From Corynebacterium sp. KPL1814 (lineage in GTDB: Bacteria > Actinomycetota > Actinomycetes > Mycobacteriales > Mycobacteriaceae): a stretch of DNA of 64,000 nt. The notes under the pieces were generated by a model. The model worked only from the letters and a program-made list of their open reading frames with translations. It did no database searches and was not told the origin of the DNA. The stretch is taken from positions 75,797 through 139,796 of the forward strand of contig NZ_KI515775.1 in NCBI RefSeq assembly GCF_000478175.1, written 5' to 3'. Below are positions 35,141 through 44,605 of this stretch, piece by piece. Both the position numbers and the translations under genes were made by a program. Every line of letters begins with the position of its first letter. Within the stretch, counting starts at the first letter, position 1.

Positions 35141-38100
35141 TTAAGCCTGGCATTGTGAGGACACGCTCTTGTCGTATTTGGAATATTGCTTCAGAGCGTC
35201 ATAGAAGGCGTCGGAATAGCCGCTGGCGCCTTCGGGAAGCGGGTGCACGCCATCGGAGTAGAGCATGTCCGGATTATTCTCGGCGTAACCACACCAGTCG
35301 GCGATATAGGCGTTGTCGTATTCCTTAGCAGCGTCGATGACGTCCTGCTGGGACTGCGCCATCCACTCGCGGTCACCGTAGGGAACAACCATTACCACGG
35401 TATGGTCCTTGCCGATGATGTCCATGGCCTGGCTGATTTGATTTGGCTGGGCGGCGCCGTTGGTACCGAAGCCCAAAAATACGGTATCGCGCAATGTACC
35501 GGCATCCTTCATTTGCTGAAGGATTTGGATACCCACCGTGTAGTGGCGGGATTCCTGGGCATCGATATAAATGCCAGGGAATCGTTGGCTGAGGGCATCA
35601 CTAGCCGCCAGCATCACCGAATCACCGATCGCGGTAATGTCCGTTCCCTTCGGGATGGGGCGGGTCTTGGCGTCGTCCTTTTCCTTCGCCCCGTCTTTAT
35701 CGTCTTCAGTCGATGCTGTCGACGGCGCGGATGCCTCCGGTGGAGGTGGGTTATTGCTTTCGTTTTGCTGCTGGAGCTGGTCGAGCTGCTGCTCCAACTC
35801 GGTCTTGTCGCTGGAATTGACCACGCCGTAGACAACACCAACCAGAGAAGCGACAACCAAGAGCGGGACCACTGGCCACATGGCCTTGCCAAAGCCATCC
35901 TTGATTTCGCTGAAGCTCGGGCGCGATGCCCAGTAGTTCTTCCACGTCTTCTTGTAGCCTCCGCGGCGGAAGGGGTTCTCGATGAACTGATAGGAGATCT
36001 CCGAGAGGATCAGGGAGATGGGGATGGCGATCAAGCCTAGAATCCAGGAATCTTCAGCATTCTGATTGCCGTGGAATAGTGCCTGCAAAATCATGATGAC
36101 CGGCCAGTGCCAGAGGTACAGCGAGAAGGAACGCTGACCGAACCACCGCATGACCTTCGTCCTAAATAGCGGCGTCATCGGGCCATATTCGTGAATGACG
36201 CCCCACACCATGAGGGCACCAAGGATGCTGGTGAGGAAGAGGCCGCCGCGGTAGGTAAATTCGGCATCGTCAGGCATGAGGAATAGCTGCGCAACGTAGC
36301 CGATAAGCGCCAAGAAGCCAATGATGCCGGCGGCGCGGGTTTCTACCTTGCCGGTGGTGGCCCAGGAATCCGCGTTGGGATCGGACTTCGTAGAGGTCAT
36401 CAACAAGGAGAGGACTGCACCGGTCAACAGGCCGAAAGCGTGGGTATCCGTGCCGTAGTACACGCGGGTGGGATCTTCGCCTGGGGTGAAGATAAACCAC
36501 ATGGCCGCGAAGGAGGCAAGCCCCAGCACGCTGGCGACGACGACCGGAAGGCGGCGCGGCTGGCGTGACGAGATGCGGAAAATACCCAGCATGAGCAGTG
36601 GCCAGATGAGGTAGAATTGCTCTTCTACGGCGAGTGACCAGTAGTGGGCGAATACCTGGATCTCGTTATCGGCGAAATAGGATTGCGAGGTCGTAATCTG
36701 TGTCCAGTTATTGACAAAGAACAGGGTGCCGAAGAATTGCTGACGCAGGCCGACGGCCAAATCGCCGCCAACCCACGCAACGATTGCCGTACAGAAAACG
36801 AGCACGGCGACGGCGGCCGGCAGGATGCGCCTAAAGCGCCGGACCCAAAAGTCTTTCAGGCTAATCGTCCCAGACGAGCGGTATTCGCGCACGAGGAGCG
36901 AGGTAATAAGGAAGCCGGAGAGGACGAAGAACATGTCCACGCCCAAATAACCGCCGGGTAGGGCGTCGCCGAAAAAGTGGTACAAGACAACGGCGATAAC
37001 GGCTAGGCCGCGCAGGCCGTCAAGGCCCTTGACTTGGCGTAGCCGCGCGTGGCGCTTCTTGCGCACGCTTTTATCCTCTGGCGGTATTGCAAGTACTTCA
37101 GAGTCGTTTTGTTGATTCTGCAAGGGGTATTTCGATTCATTGGCGCCCTGCTTGCCTTGCGCAGACGACTGCTCCGCAGAGTGATTGGCTGCAGGTTGTT
37201 GTTCCCGCGCGTTCTCTTCGGCAGGGCGCTTAGCCTGAAAGGCCTTCGTGGGCGCGGTCTTCTCTCCGCTTGGGTTCCCAGGATTTTGTTCTTGCGCAGA
37301 GGCGGACCCCTGGATAGAGGCAGGCTCCTGGACGGAGGCGGGGCCCTGTGCCGCGGCGGATTCTTGTGCGGTTTGGCGCTGTTCTGGTCGCTTGCGACTA
37401 GATGCGCGCTGTTCAGGCTTGTGTTGCTTGGGCTTTTGGGCGGGCCAAGACTGCTGGGTGGGAAATTCAGGGGTTCCTTGCACGCCGTTTGCCGAATCAT
37501 CGGCGGGCTTAGCAGGGCCAGAAGGCTTAGCCGTGCCTGAAGGACGAGCGGAGTCGAAGGGCTGAGTAGTGCCGGATGACTGGGACGGGCTAGCCGAGTT
37601 TTTAGGGTGAGAAGAACTCGAGGAACCAGATGAGTTGGAGGAACGGGAACTACTAGGACTGCCGGACGTACCGGCGGGGCTCGCAGGGAATTCCTTCGTC
37701 TCGGCCGCCGGTTGCTGTGGCTTCTTAGAACCTTTGGCCGTGGCTGGCTTTATCGGTTGGCGCTTTTTCGCCTCGTCCTTTTTCTGCGGGGAACCGTTCT
37801 GCTTGTTTTGGGCAGTCCCTTTAGGCGTAGAGGCTTTGGAGGCCTTCGCATTTTGGGCGCGAGTTGCCTGCTTTTGTTGCGGCGTGGGCGTACCTATCTG
37901 GCGCGACTGGCGCGCGAGACCACGGTTGATGTCCGTAGGCTTTGTTTGTGCAGCTTTATTACTGTCCTGCTTGTCTTTGGACTGTGGTGTTGACTTGCTG
38001 TTTTGCCCACTCGAGCGGGGAGCTTGTTGTTGCTTCCGCGCGCCCTTTTCAGTGTGGCTCTCCGCATTCGGTTCGGCGGATGCGGTGGAATTAGGCGTGG

Positions 38101-38227
38101 AAGCCCTAGTGGAGGAATCACCTGTAGGCCCACCTGTTTGCCGCGTCGAAGGCGGCGTGGCCTCATTACGCTCGGAATCTTTCTTCCCCAGCAGCGAGCG
38201 CAGAAAACGATTCACATGAACTCCCAT
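35141..38227 (-). CDS. OafA-type acyltransferase with C-terminal SGNH domain and very long disordered N-terminus
   Basis: A 1028-residue protein. Residues 1-~395 are low-complexity, rich in Ser, Gln, Pro, Lys, Ala. Residues ~400-765 are an acyltransferase-3 membrane domain of about 10 helices, with GLDGLRGLAVIAVVLYHF (catalytic-type His417) and VDMFFVLSGFLI. After a linker, an SGNH esterase-like domain starts at IGDSVM (Ser870) and ends with DGVHP. Such proteins O-acetylate envelope glycans, with the SGNH part handling transfer outside. Typical relatives have about 650 residues; the N-terminal extension is unusual. A GTG at 38215, preceded by GGGAG, is an alternative start. Confidence 0.87.
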   Translation of the reverse strand: MGVHVNRFLRSLLGKKDSERNEATPPSTRQTGGPTGDSSTRASTPNSTASAEPNAESHTEKGARKQQQAPRSSGQNSKSTPQSKDKQDSNKAAQTKPTDINRGLARQSRQIGTPTPQQKQATRAQNAKASKASTPKGTAQNKQNGSPQKKDEAKKRQPIKPATAKGSKKPQQPAAETKEFPASPAGTSGSPSSSRSSNSSGSSSSSHPKNSASPSQSSGTTQPFDSARPSGTAKPSGPAKPADDSANGVQGTPEFPTQQSWPAQKPKQHKPEQRASSRKRPEQRQTAQESAAAQGPASVQEPASIQGSASAQEQNPGNPSGEKTAPTKAFQAKRPAEENAREQQPAANHSAEQSSAQGKQGANESKYPLQNQQNDSEVLAIPPEDKSVRKKRHARLRQVKGLDGLRGLAVIAVVLYHFFGDALPGGYLGVDMFFVLSGFLITSLLVREYRSSGTISLKDFWVRRFRRILPAAVAVLVFCTAIVAWVGGDLAVGLRQQFFGTLFFVNNWTQITTSQSYFADNEIQVFAHYWSLAVEEQFYLIWPLLMLGIFRISSRQPRRLPVVVASVLGLASFAAMWFIFTPGEDPTRVYYGTDTHAFGLLTGAVLSLLMTSTKSDPNADSWATTGKVETRAAGIIGFLALIGYVAQLFLMPDDAEFTYRGGLFLTSILGALMVWGVIHEYGPMTPLFRTKVMRWFGQRSFSLYLWHWPVIMILQALFHGNQNAEDSWILGLIAIPISLILSEISYQFIENPFRRGGYKKTWKNYWASRPSFSEIKDGFGKAMWPVVPLLVVASLVGVVYGVVNSSDKTELEQQLDQLQQQNESNNPPPPEASAPSTASTEDDKDGAKEKDDAKTRPIPKGTDITAIGDSVMLAASDALSQRFPGIYIDAQESRHYTVGIQILQQMKDAGTLRDTVFLGFGTNGAAQPNQISQAMDIIGKDHTVVMVVPYGDREWMAQSQQDVIDAAKEYDNAYIADWCGYAENNPDMLYSDGVHPLPEGASGYSDAFYDALKQYSKYDKSVSSQCQA

Positions 38228-38353
38228 TGCACTACGAAAATGTACTAATCGGCCAATTTTAGACCGCGAGCAGCGCCATTACCCTAAGTAGAGAGCACGG
38301 CGTGGCGCGGGAAATTGGCAATGTTTTACGGATAAATGGTGAAAGAAGAAAGT

Positions 38354-39151
38354 CTAATCCTGTTGGCTGGCAAAAAGCTGATTCAGCACTGTCAGCACCC
38401 CATACTCGGTATTGGGTGGGGCGATTGTATCTGCAATGGCCTTGAGCTTAGGGTGCGCATTGTCCATGGCAATGGCGGTTCCAGCGGCTTGGAGGAGTTC
38501 GAAATCGTTGAGGAAGTCCCCAAACGCCGCGGTGCGGGACTGGGGGATCTCGAGCAAGGACGCCATCGTTTCTAGCGCCACCCCCTTATTGACCCCGGCC
38601 GCCATCACATCGAGCCACACTGCCCCAGATACCGCAATATTGTGTTCGGGCACGGCCTCGCGCAGCGGATCGTGAAGGTGTTTTTCGCTGCCGTCGGCGC
38701 AGAAGGCCGCGATTTTGATAATTTCCTCATCGAGCAGATCGTGTAAGTCATCTACCCAGCTGATGGATTTATAGTACTTGGAGATCTCGGCGGAAGCTTG
38801 CTTGTCGATGCCCCTTTCCACAAACGCCGTAGCCGGTGTGCACAGCACCACGGTGTGCGGTTGAGCGACCGCGTCGAGCGCAGTTACCGCGGCGTGGACG
38901 GCCGGTGATGGGAGGGGAGTGGTGCTCAGCAGCTCGTCATTGTGCACAACCACGGAGCCATTTTCCGCAATAAAGGTCTCCCCATGAGGAAACATCTCTT
39001 GCAGGGTGGCGAGCTGGCGCCCCGATGCCGGAACGAGGGTGACGTCAAGCTCGGTTGCACGCTCGCTGGTCGCCGCGAATCCTGGCGGCAAGTCGCCGTT
39101 TCCATCGAGTAGGGTGCCGTCCATGTCTAGGGCGATAAGCTGTGGAAACAA
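38354..39151 (-). CDS. Cof-type HAD-superfamily phosphatase
   Basis: A 265-residue HAD hydrolase of subclass IIB. Motif I is ALDMDGTLLD (nucleophile Asp in DMDGT), followed by VPASGRQ (motif II) and a late FGDFLNDFELLQAAG (motif IV). These enzymes remove phosphate from sugar phosphates or nucleotides. The start is a TTG; no ATG lies between it and motif I. It is divergent from the enoyl-CoA hydratase-family gene across 68 bases. Confidence 0.85.
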   Translation of the reverse strand: MFPQLIALDMDGTLLDGNGDLPPGFAATSERATELDVTLVPASGRQLATLQEMFPHGETFIAENGSVVVHNDELLSTTPLPSPAVHAAVTALDAVAQPHTVVLCTPATAFVERGIDKQASAEISKYYKSISWVDDLHDLLDEEIIKIAAFCADGSEKHLHDPLREAVPEHNIAVSGAVWLDVMAAGVNKGVALETMASLLEIPQSRTAAFGDFLNDFELLQAAGTAIAMDNAHPKLKAIADTIAPPNTEYGVLTVLNQLFASQQD

Positions 39152-39219
39152 GATTAAGACCTATCTGTGAAGTCGCAAACGGTAGCTAGGTACATGAGTT
39201 GTGTGTCACAATAGAGGAT

Positions 39220-40254
39220 ATGACTAATGATGCACCTATCGTGTCCTCAATCCGCAACCATACCGGAGTCATTGAGCTCAACCGCCCAAAGGCTCTCAAC
39301 TCGCTGAGCCCAGAGATGATCGATCTCATCGCCGCCGCTTTGGAGAAGTGGCGGGGTGATGACGAGGTGGAGCAGGTTCTTCTGACTTCTACTAACCCCA
39401 AGGCTTATTGCGCGGGCGGCGATGTCCGCTTGGCTCGCGATGGCATCGTCGACGGCAACTACGACGAGGTGGATGACTTCTTTGCCTCGGAATACACCCT
39501 CAACGGGGATATCGCGGAATACCCCAAGCCGGTCATCGCGCTGGTGGATGGCATCGCTATGGGCGGCGGGCTTGGCGTGTCCGCGCATGGCTCTCATTGC
39601 GTGGTCACGGATAAGACCTTTGCGTCCATGCCGGAGATGAATATTGGCTACGTTACGGATGTGGGCATGGCGTATGCCTCCCAAAACGCGGTGGGTACGC
39701 GCGGTAAGGCCTCGCCAGAGCTCGCGAAATTCTGGGGCATTACCGGCTACCGCATGTACGCGGCTGACCTCGTGTGGAGCGGGCTGGCTACTGACTACGT
39801 AAAAGACGGCGATGCCTTTGCCAGCGACGTCATTGACTTGGGCATTGACGCTGCGCTGGACAAGCACTCCATGCAGCCGGAAGATGAGGCCCCGCTTGCA
39901 AAGCTCATCGAGGGGATCGAAGCCAGCTTCCGCCACGATTCCTGGCAGGACATCACCGCGGCTGCAGAGGAGTACCCAGAACTGAAGGAGCTGGTGGAGA
40001 AGCTCACCGCGCAGGCTTGCCCGACTTCCATCGTGGCCGCTCTGGAGCTCTACCGGGCAGAGGCGAAGTGCTCGAGCATTCGCGATGCCCTTGAGCTGGA
40101 AAAGAAGTTGGGTGCTTATATGTATCGCCGCGATGACTTTTCCGATGGCGTGCGCGCGGTATTGGTGGATAAATCCAATGATGCGGCATTCAATCCGGCA
40201 AGCGTCGCGGAGGTGGATGCAGACGCCATTCGTGACGTATTAGCTAAAGGTTAA
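39220..40254 (+). CDS. Enoyl-CoA hydratase family protein, 3-hydroxyisobutyryl-CoA hydrolase-like
   Basis: A 344-residue crotonase-fold protein, longer than a standard hydratase (~260). The AYCAGGDVRLARDG and FFASEYTLNGDIAEYPKPVIALVDGIAMGGG-type regions, and the SMPEMNIGYVTDVGMAY segment with VG-x-G turn, match 3-hydroxyisobutyryl-CoA hydrolases of valine breakdown. The ATG at 39220 is chosen; CACAAT seven bases upstream is a weak -10, and a GTG seven codons earlier is possible. It ends convergent with and overlapping the next gene by 11 bases. Confidence 0.85.
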   Translation: MTNDAPIVSSIRNHTGVIELNRPKALNSLSPEMIDLIAAALEKWRGDDEVEQVLLTSTNPKAYCAGGDVRLARDGIVDGNYDEVDDFFASEYTLNGDIAEYPKPVIALVDGIAMGGGLGVSAHGSHCVVTDKTFASMPEMNIGYVTDVGMAYASQNAVGTRGKASPELAKFWGITGYRMYAADLVWSGLATDYVKDGDAFASDVIDLGIDAALDKHSMQPEDEAPLAKLIEGIEASFRHDSWQDITAAAEEYPELKELVEKLTAQACPTSIVAALELYRAEAKCSSIRDALELEKKLGAYMYRRDDFSDGVRAVLVDKSNDAAFNPASVAEVDADAIRDVLAKG

Positions 40255-41425
40255 TCCCGCGGAAGGAGGCATAGGCCGCTCGGGCCTGCGCCTCATTGAT
40301 CTCTGGGGGTGGGGTAGCCGCCAGCGTTGCCTCCGTGGCCGCGGATGTGGGCTGCGGCAAATGCAGCGCTTCGGAATCGAGGAGGACGAGGCCGACGCGG
40401 CCATCGGCAAGCGTGGTGCCCACCAGCGTCCACATGCCCAAGATAGGCAGGGCCAGCTGGGGTACCTGCCGGGCGCGCGCATAGTCCAAGGGTAGCGCGG
40501 GCCGAATTAGCGCCGGCACCTGGTGATCGATGCCGAAGCGGTACAGGTTCGCGGCGGCCTGCGCGGCTGCGGTGTCCTTGACGGCGGGATCGGCCCACGC
40601 CCATAGGAATCGTTTCTCCGAAATGGTGGCGATGAGTACCGCCGTGGCTTCGGCCTTCCCGCCGGAGTAGCGGATCCCCGCAGTGGCCTCGTCCGCATTG
40701 AGGTGCACCGTGGCCTCGGGGAAATTGCCCTGGAAGTACATCTGGTGCTCCATGCCGTAATAAAAGGCATCCTCGATGATGCGGGTATCCTTCATGCCTG
40801 GCTCGATGGCGGTGATCTGCGGCGCGCCCTCTGCGCTAGAAAAATACAGCGTCGTTCCATCGGAAAAATGCTCGGCGGACTCCGCAGCATAGTCCGCGTC
40901 AGTCTCTGCGACCGTAATGCCTAAGTGGTGGGCGAGTTCGTGCACAGCCCGCTGCTCATCAATGTCTGGCGCGCTGCGGCGAATGCCTGCAACAACGCTG
41001 GTGGGAAAATCGAGGCGAGGGTGAAAATCCACAGCAATAATCGCCTCATGATCTCCTTGTTGTGCCCGCAGTACCGGGGCATTGCCGGCCAAGAGGCGAG
41101 CGAGGGGGATAAACTTCGCCGGATCATCCCCGCCCTGCGGCAGGTCAGCTTCCGCCTGCAATGCCCACCGCCAGGCGGGCGAGCCGGCGCGATCAATAAC
41201 GGCGATGCGCGTGCCCCGGAAGTCTGTGACACCGGAGGACGAGCTACAGCGGATCTCCACGGGCTGATTGTGGCTAAGGCGCCCCTCGGCATCCGTTGAG
41301 GGGGTAAGGAAATTAAATTCCACGTCGGTGGTATCACCCAGGTGGGCCCGGAAGGCGGCATCAAGGCCTGCCTGAATGAAGCAGGCATCGCGGGTGGCCT
41401 GGGCAAGCGAATTCGAAGTATCCAT
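40244..41425 (-). CDS. Uncharacterised protein, possible DUF6882-like
   Basis: A 393-residue soluble protein with no signal or membrane helix. Both halves contain a W-x-W-A-type block (SPAWRWALQAEADL at ~85 and KRFLWAWADPAVKD at ~270) followed by a helix, which suggests an internal duplication as in DUF6882-type proteins. A motif VHELAHHLGIT near residue 165 resembles a zinc-protease HExxH only loosely (HELAHH) and is not surrounded by other protease features. It precedes no obvious partner. Function unknown. Confidence 0.6.
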   Translation of the reverse strand: MDTSNSLAQATRDACFIQAGLDAAFRAHLGDTTDVEFNFLTPSTDAEGRLSHNQPVEIRCSSSSGVTDFRGTRIAVIDRAGSPAWRWALQAEADLPQGGDDPAKFIPLARLLAGNAPVLRAQQGDHEAIIAVDFHPRLDFPTSVVAGIRRSAPDIDEQRAVHELAHHLGITVAETDADYAAESAEHFSDGTTLYFSSAEGAPQITAIEPGMKDTRIIEDAFYYGMEHQMYFQGNFPEATVHLNADEATAGIRYSGGKAEATAVLIATISEKRFLWAWADPAVKDTAAAQAAANLYRFGIDHQVPALIRPALPLDYARARQVPQLALPILGMWTLVGTTLADGRVGLVLLDSEALHLPQPTSAATEATLAATPPPEINEAQARAAYASFRGINL

Positions 41426-41450
41426 AATTACCTACGAGGATACTGAAACC

Positions 41451-42050
41451 TCATACGAGGCCGCGCAGGGTGGCAAAGGCGTGGTGAACCAGCTCATCGC
41501 GTTCCCGTTTGCTGGGGGTCCTGCCCATTTCGCAGCGTCTTTTCAGCTCTTGCTGGCAGGCATTGCCGGTGCTGCCACACGCGTTCAAAATGATGGTGAG
41601 CTCGAAGGCCGAATATTCGGGGTAGCGCTCTTGAAAGGCGACGATGACACGGTGCGTGACGCTATCGAATTTCTTCTTTTCCTCGGCGGTGTGACTGAGG
41701 TTTTCCATCGCCTCGCCGATCTTGAACAGGCTGTGCAGCGAGCGCAGCTCCATGTCTTCATTGTCTAGAGCATCAATGAGCGTTAACTCCAAGACCGAAG
41801 AGATGGGCTCGCCGGGAAATGCGGTGGGAATATCCTCTGCGAATGCCTCGAGGACATCCGCGGTGTAGTGCAAGAGGGAATCGGCCACGGAAGAAAAATA
41901 ATTATGGAACGTGCGCGGGGACACCCCGACGGCGCTGGTGATATTGGAGACCGTGACTGCCTCAGCGCCGCCGTCCAAGGCGAGGCGGGCCGCGGCATCA
42001 GACATGGCCTGGCGCGTTGCTCGCTTCTTGGATTCGCGCAAACTAGTCAC
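41451..42050 (-). CDS. TetR-family regulator of the MMPL gene
   Basis: A 199-residue repressor. Residues 10-55 form the TetR helix-turn-helix (AMSDAAARLALDGGAEAVTV, then VSPRTFHNYFSS). Its start overlaps the end of the MMPL gene by eight bases, so both come from one transcript and the repressor likely controls its own operon through the palindrome in front of the MMPL gene. The C-terminal ligand domain is not related to a known sensor by eye. Confidence 0.88.
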   Translation of the reverse strand: MTSLRESKKRATRQAMSDAAARLALDGGAEAVTVSNITSAVGVSPRTFHNYFSSVADSLLHYTADVLEAFAEDIPTAFPGEPISSVLELTLIDALDNEDMELRSLHSLFKIGEAMENLSHTAEEKKKFDSVTHRVIVAFQERYPEYSAFELTIILNACGSTGNACQQELKRRCEMGRTPSKRERDELVHHAFATLRGLV

Positions 42051-44421
42051 GATGAACCTTTCCTACCTTGTCGTGCTGAAAGCGCATGAGTGCCTCGCGC
42101 TCCTTGTGCAGGGCTTCGCCCTCGATATCCATATTAGGCACGATCTTATTCAACCACTTAGGGAACCACCACGCCTTGTCTCCCAAGAGGAACATGGTGG
42201 CGGGGATGACCATCATGCGGATAACGAAGGCATCGATAAGCACGCCCATTGCCAGGGCAAAGCCCATGGTCTTAATGAATGGCTCGTCCATCAGGATAAA
42301 CGCCGCGAATACCGAAATCATGATCAGTGCTGCGGCCGTGACCACGCGTGCGCCGTGCTTAAAGCCATTCGAGGTCGCGTTGGCGGCGGTCTTGCCGCTG
42401 ACGTAGCCCTCGCGCATGCGGGTGACCAAGAAGACCTGGTAGTCCATGGCCAGGCCAAAGGTCAGGCCAATGAGCATGATGGGCAGGAAGGATAGCAGCG
42501 GCTGCGGGTCGTTGACGAGGCCGAACATGCCCTCTTGCCAGATGCCAACGGTAATGCCGAAGGTGGCGGCCACGGAAAGCCCGTAGCCTGCGGCGGCAAT
42601 GAGTGGAACCCAAATGGAGCGGAAGACCAGCATTAAGACGATGAAGGCAAGGCCCAAGACGATGGCCACGTACGGTACGAGCACGCTACTCAGGCGCTCA
42701 GAAATATCGTCGAAAATCGGGGTGATGCCGGTAATGCCGTAGGAACCGCCGTCCTTAGAAAATTCGCCCTGATACTCGCGCAGGCGCTCCAAGGTCTCGG
42801 TGGTTTTCTCATCGGTTGCGCCGGTGGTCGGCGTGATCATGATCTGGGCGGCATCGCCATTGTCCGTGGTCTGGATGATTTGGGCGTTTTCTACACCCTC
42901 GGTGTCGTTGAACTTGTGGAGGAGATCCTGGAAGGCCGGCATGCGGTCTTGTTCGGAGACGTCTTCCACATTGACAAAGGCGATCATCGGGGCATTGCGG
43001 CCTGGGCCAAAGGCCTCCTCGGACATTTCGTAGGCCTCACGCTGTGGGGTGCCGGGTTTAGCGGAGCCATCGGTAGGCATGGCCAGGCGCATACTTGCAA
43101 ATGGGATGGCCAGGATGGCAAGCACGATGACGCCTACGCCTAGGTGTAGCCACGGGTGGGCGCGCACACGGCGGACCCAGCGCAGGCCCATGGTTGGTTT
43201 CTCGTCCTCGGGGTCTGGAACCTTTGGGCCGGGCACGCGTCCGGCGAAGATCTTGGTGCCCAGCAGGCCCAGCACGGCGGGGATAAAGGTATTGGCCACT
43301 AGCACGGCGATGACCACGGTGCCCGCAGCGGCGATAGCCATGGTGGACAGGAATGGGATGCCGATAATGGTCAGGGCCGCCAGGGCGATGACCACCGTGG
43401 TACCGGCGAAGACGACGGAGCCGCCGGCGGTGCCCAGCGCCATGCCCATGGCGTGAGCGCGGGTGCCTTTATCCATCTTCTTCAGCTCCTTGGCCAGTTC
43501 CTTTGGCGTCAGGTTATTCAGGCCCGAGGAGGTGATGAGCTCATTGCGGAAGCGGTTGACAATGAACAGGGCGTAGTCGATGCCCACGGCGAGGCCGATC
43601 ATGGAGGCCAGCGTCGGGGTCATATCGGAGACGGTATCGGTAAAAATGGTGGCCAGCTGCACGCCGAGGATGCCGATGCCCACGCCGATGACGGCGGAAA
43701 TCAGCGGCATGCCAGCAGCTACGAAGGAGCCGAAGGTCACCAGCAATACGAGGGCGGCAACGACCATGCCGATGAGCTCGGCACTGCCGTTCATGCCGGC
43801 CTCGGCCATTGAAAAGGCATTGCCCTGGTACTTAACGGAGAGGCCGTCGCCGTCATGCTCGTGCAGGACATCCGTTACCGCAGCCATTTCGTCATCGTTG
43901 ATGTCCATGACATCCGCGGCATCGAAGGCGATGGTGACGGTGCCGGTGGTCTTATCTTCGCTCAGCGGGGAAAGCTGCTGCAGGTTCTTCGCAACCTGCT
44001 CTTCGGGCATGCCCTGGGCCCGCATCTGCTCGCCCATCTGCTTTTCCATGCCAGCGGCGGCGAGGACTGGGCTGACCAGCTCTTCTTGGTTCTTCAGCGC
44101 ACCGGTGTCCTTGAGGTCCTGGAGCAGCTTATCGATGTCCCCTGCAACGGCATCATCGCTTAGCTCCTTGCCCGCAGGGGCCTGGATGACCACGGTGCCT
44201 TCTGGGGCGCTCATGGCATCGGTATCTTGCTCGAAGTGCTCCATCATCTCTTCTTGAGTGGCGGTGGAGTCCATCTCCGGCATGGCGAAGTTGGGGTTCG
44301 GGGTTTTGGCAAAGCCGGCGGTGAGGCCGACCATCGCCACCAAGACGATGAGCCAGAAGGCGAGGAAGGGCCATACCGTGCGGTAGGACCAGCTTCCCAG
44401 CCGGTAGAGGAATCTGGACAT
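42043..44421 (-). CDS. MMPL/RND-family membrane exporter
   Basis: A 792-residue protein with 12 helices in two repeats, each helix bundle preceded by an extracytoplasmic loop. The first repeat starts WPFLAFWLIVLVAMVGL; signature regions include GLAVGIDYALFIVNRFR and the second-half GLAMDYQVFLVTRMREGY, both with the charged Asp-Tyr pair used for proton transfer in MmpL3-like proteins. Possible cargo: envelope lipids or toxic small molecules. TetR control fits the latter. GGAG lies eight bases upstream of the ATG. Confidence 0.92.
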   Translation of the reverse strand: MSRFLYRLGSWSYRTVWPFLAFWLIVLVAMVGLTAGFAKTPNPNFAMPEMDSTATQEEMMEHFEQDTDAMSAPEGTVVIQAPAGKELSDDAVAGDIDKLLQDLKDTGALKNQEELVSPVLAAAGMEKQMGEQMRAQGMPEEQVAKNLQQLSPLSEDKTTGTVTIAFDAADVMDINDDEMAAVTDVLHEHDGDGLSVKYQGNAFSMAEAGMNGSAELIGMVVAALVLLVTFGSFVAAGMPLISAVIGVGIGILGVQLATIFTDTVSDMTPTLASMIGLAVGIDYALFIVNRFRNELITSSGLNNLTPKELAKELKKMDKGTRAHAMGMALGTAGGSVVFAGTTVVIALAALTIIGIPFLSTMAIAAAGTVVIAVLVANTFIPAVLGLLGTKIFAGRVPGPKVPDPEDEKPTMGLRWVRRVRAHPWLHLGVGVIVLAILAIPFASMRLAMPTDGSAKPGTPQREAYEMSEEAFGPGRNAPMIAFVNVEDVSEQDRMPAFQDLLHKFNDTEGVENAQIIQTTDNGDAAQIMITPTTGATDEKTTETLERLREYQGEFSKDGGSYGITGITPIFDDISERLSSVLVPYVAIVLGLAFIVLMLVFRSIWVPLIAAAGYGLSVAATFGITVGIWQEGMFGLVNDPQPLLSFLPIMLIGLTFGLAMDYQVFLVTRMREGYVSGKTAANATSNGFKHGARVVTAAALIMISVFAAFILMDEPFIKTMGFALAMGVLIDAFVIRMMVIPATMFLLGDKAWWFPKWLNKIVPNMDIEGEALHKEREALMRFQHDKVGKVHRD

Positions 44422-44470
44422 GGGGTGAGCTCCTTAATGAGTGAGAGAGTGGGCGCTGCTTCTAAATTCG

Positions 44471-44505
44471 TGCATAGTCTATGCAATCTTGCGGAAATGG
44501 TGCAA
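44471..44505 (-). promoter_or_regulatory. Promoter and operator of the MMPL-TetR operon
   Basis: On the minus strand -35 TTGCAC (44500-44505) and -10 TAGACT (44476-44481) are 18 bases apart. A perfect palindrome TGCATAG-T-CTATGCA (44471-44485) covers the -10, the standard place for a TetR operator. Confidence 0.75.
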
Positions 44506-44592
44506 AGTAAGGTGCAGGTGGGCATAGTGTCGTAATAATGTGACCTATAACCCAGGCCTGCCCAGAGCGCACAGGGTGGCGCGAAGGATAGG

Positions 44593-44605
44593 TAGACTAT
44601 CGCGC
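44593..44605 (+). promoter_or_regulatory. Leaderless promoter of the 217-residue membrane protein gene
   Basis: TAGACT (44593-44598), seven bases, then ATG. Confidence 0.5.

Noticed and set aside
35186..36040. Plus-strand frame of 284 codons opposite the acyltransferase gene
   Set aside because: Shadow of the SGNH and linker parts; no support as a gene.
37635..38219. Plus-strand frame of 194 codons opposite the disordered N-terminus
   Set aside because: Low-complexity antisense of a repetitive Ser/Gln/Pro-rich region.
40880..40960. HELAHH in the DUF6882-like protein as a zinc protease motif
   Set aside because: The motif does not match H-E-x2-H and the protein has no other protease features.
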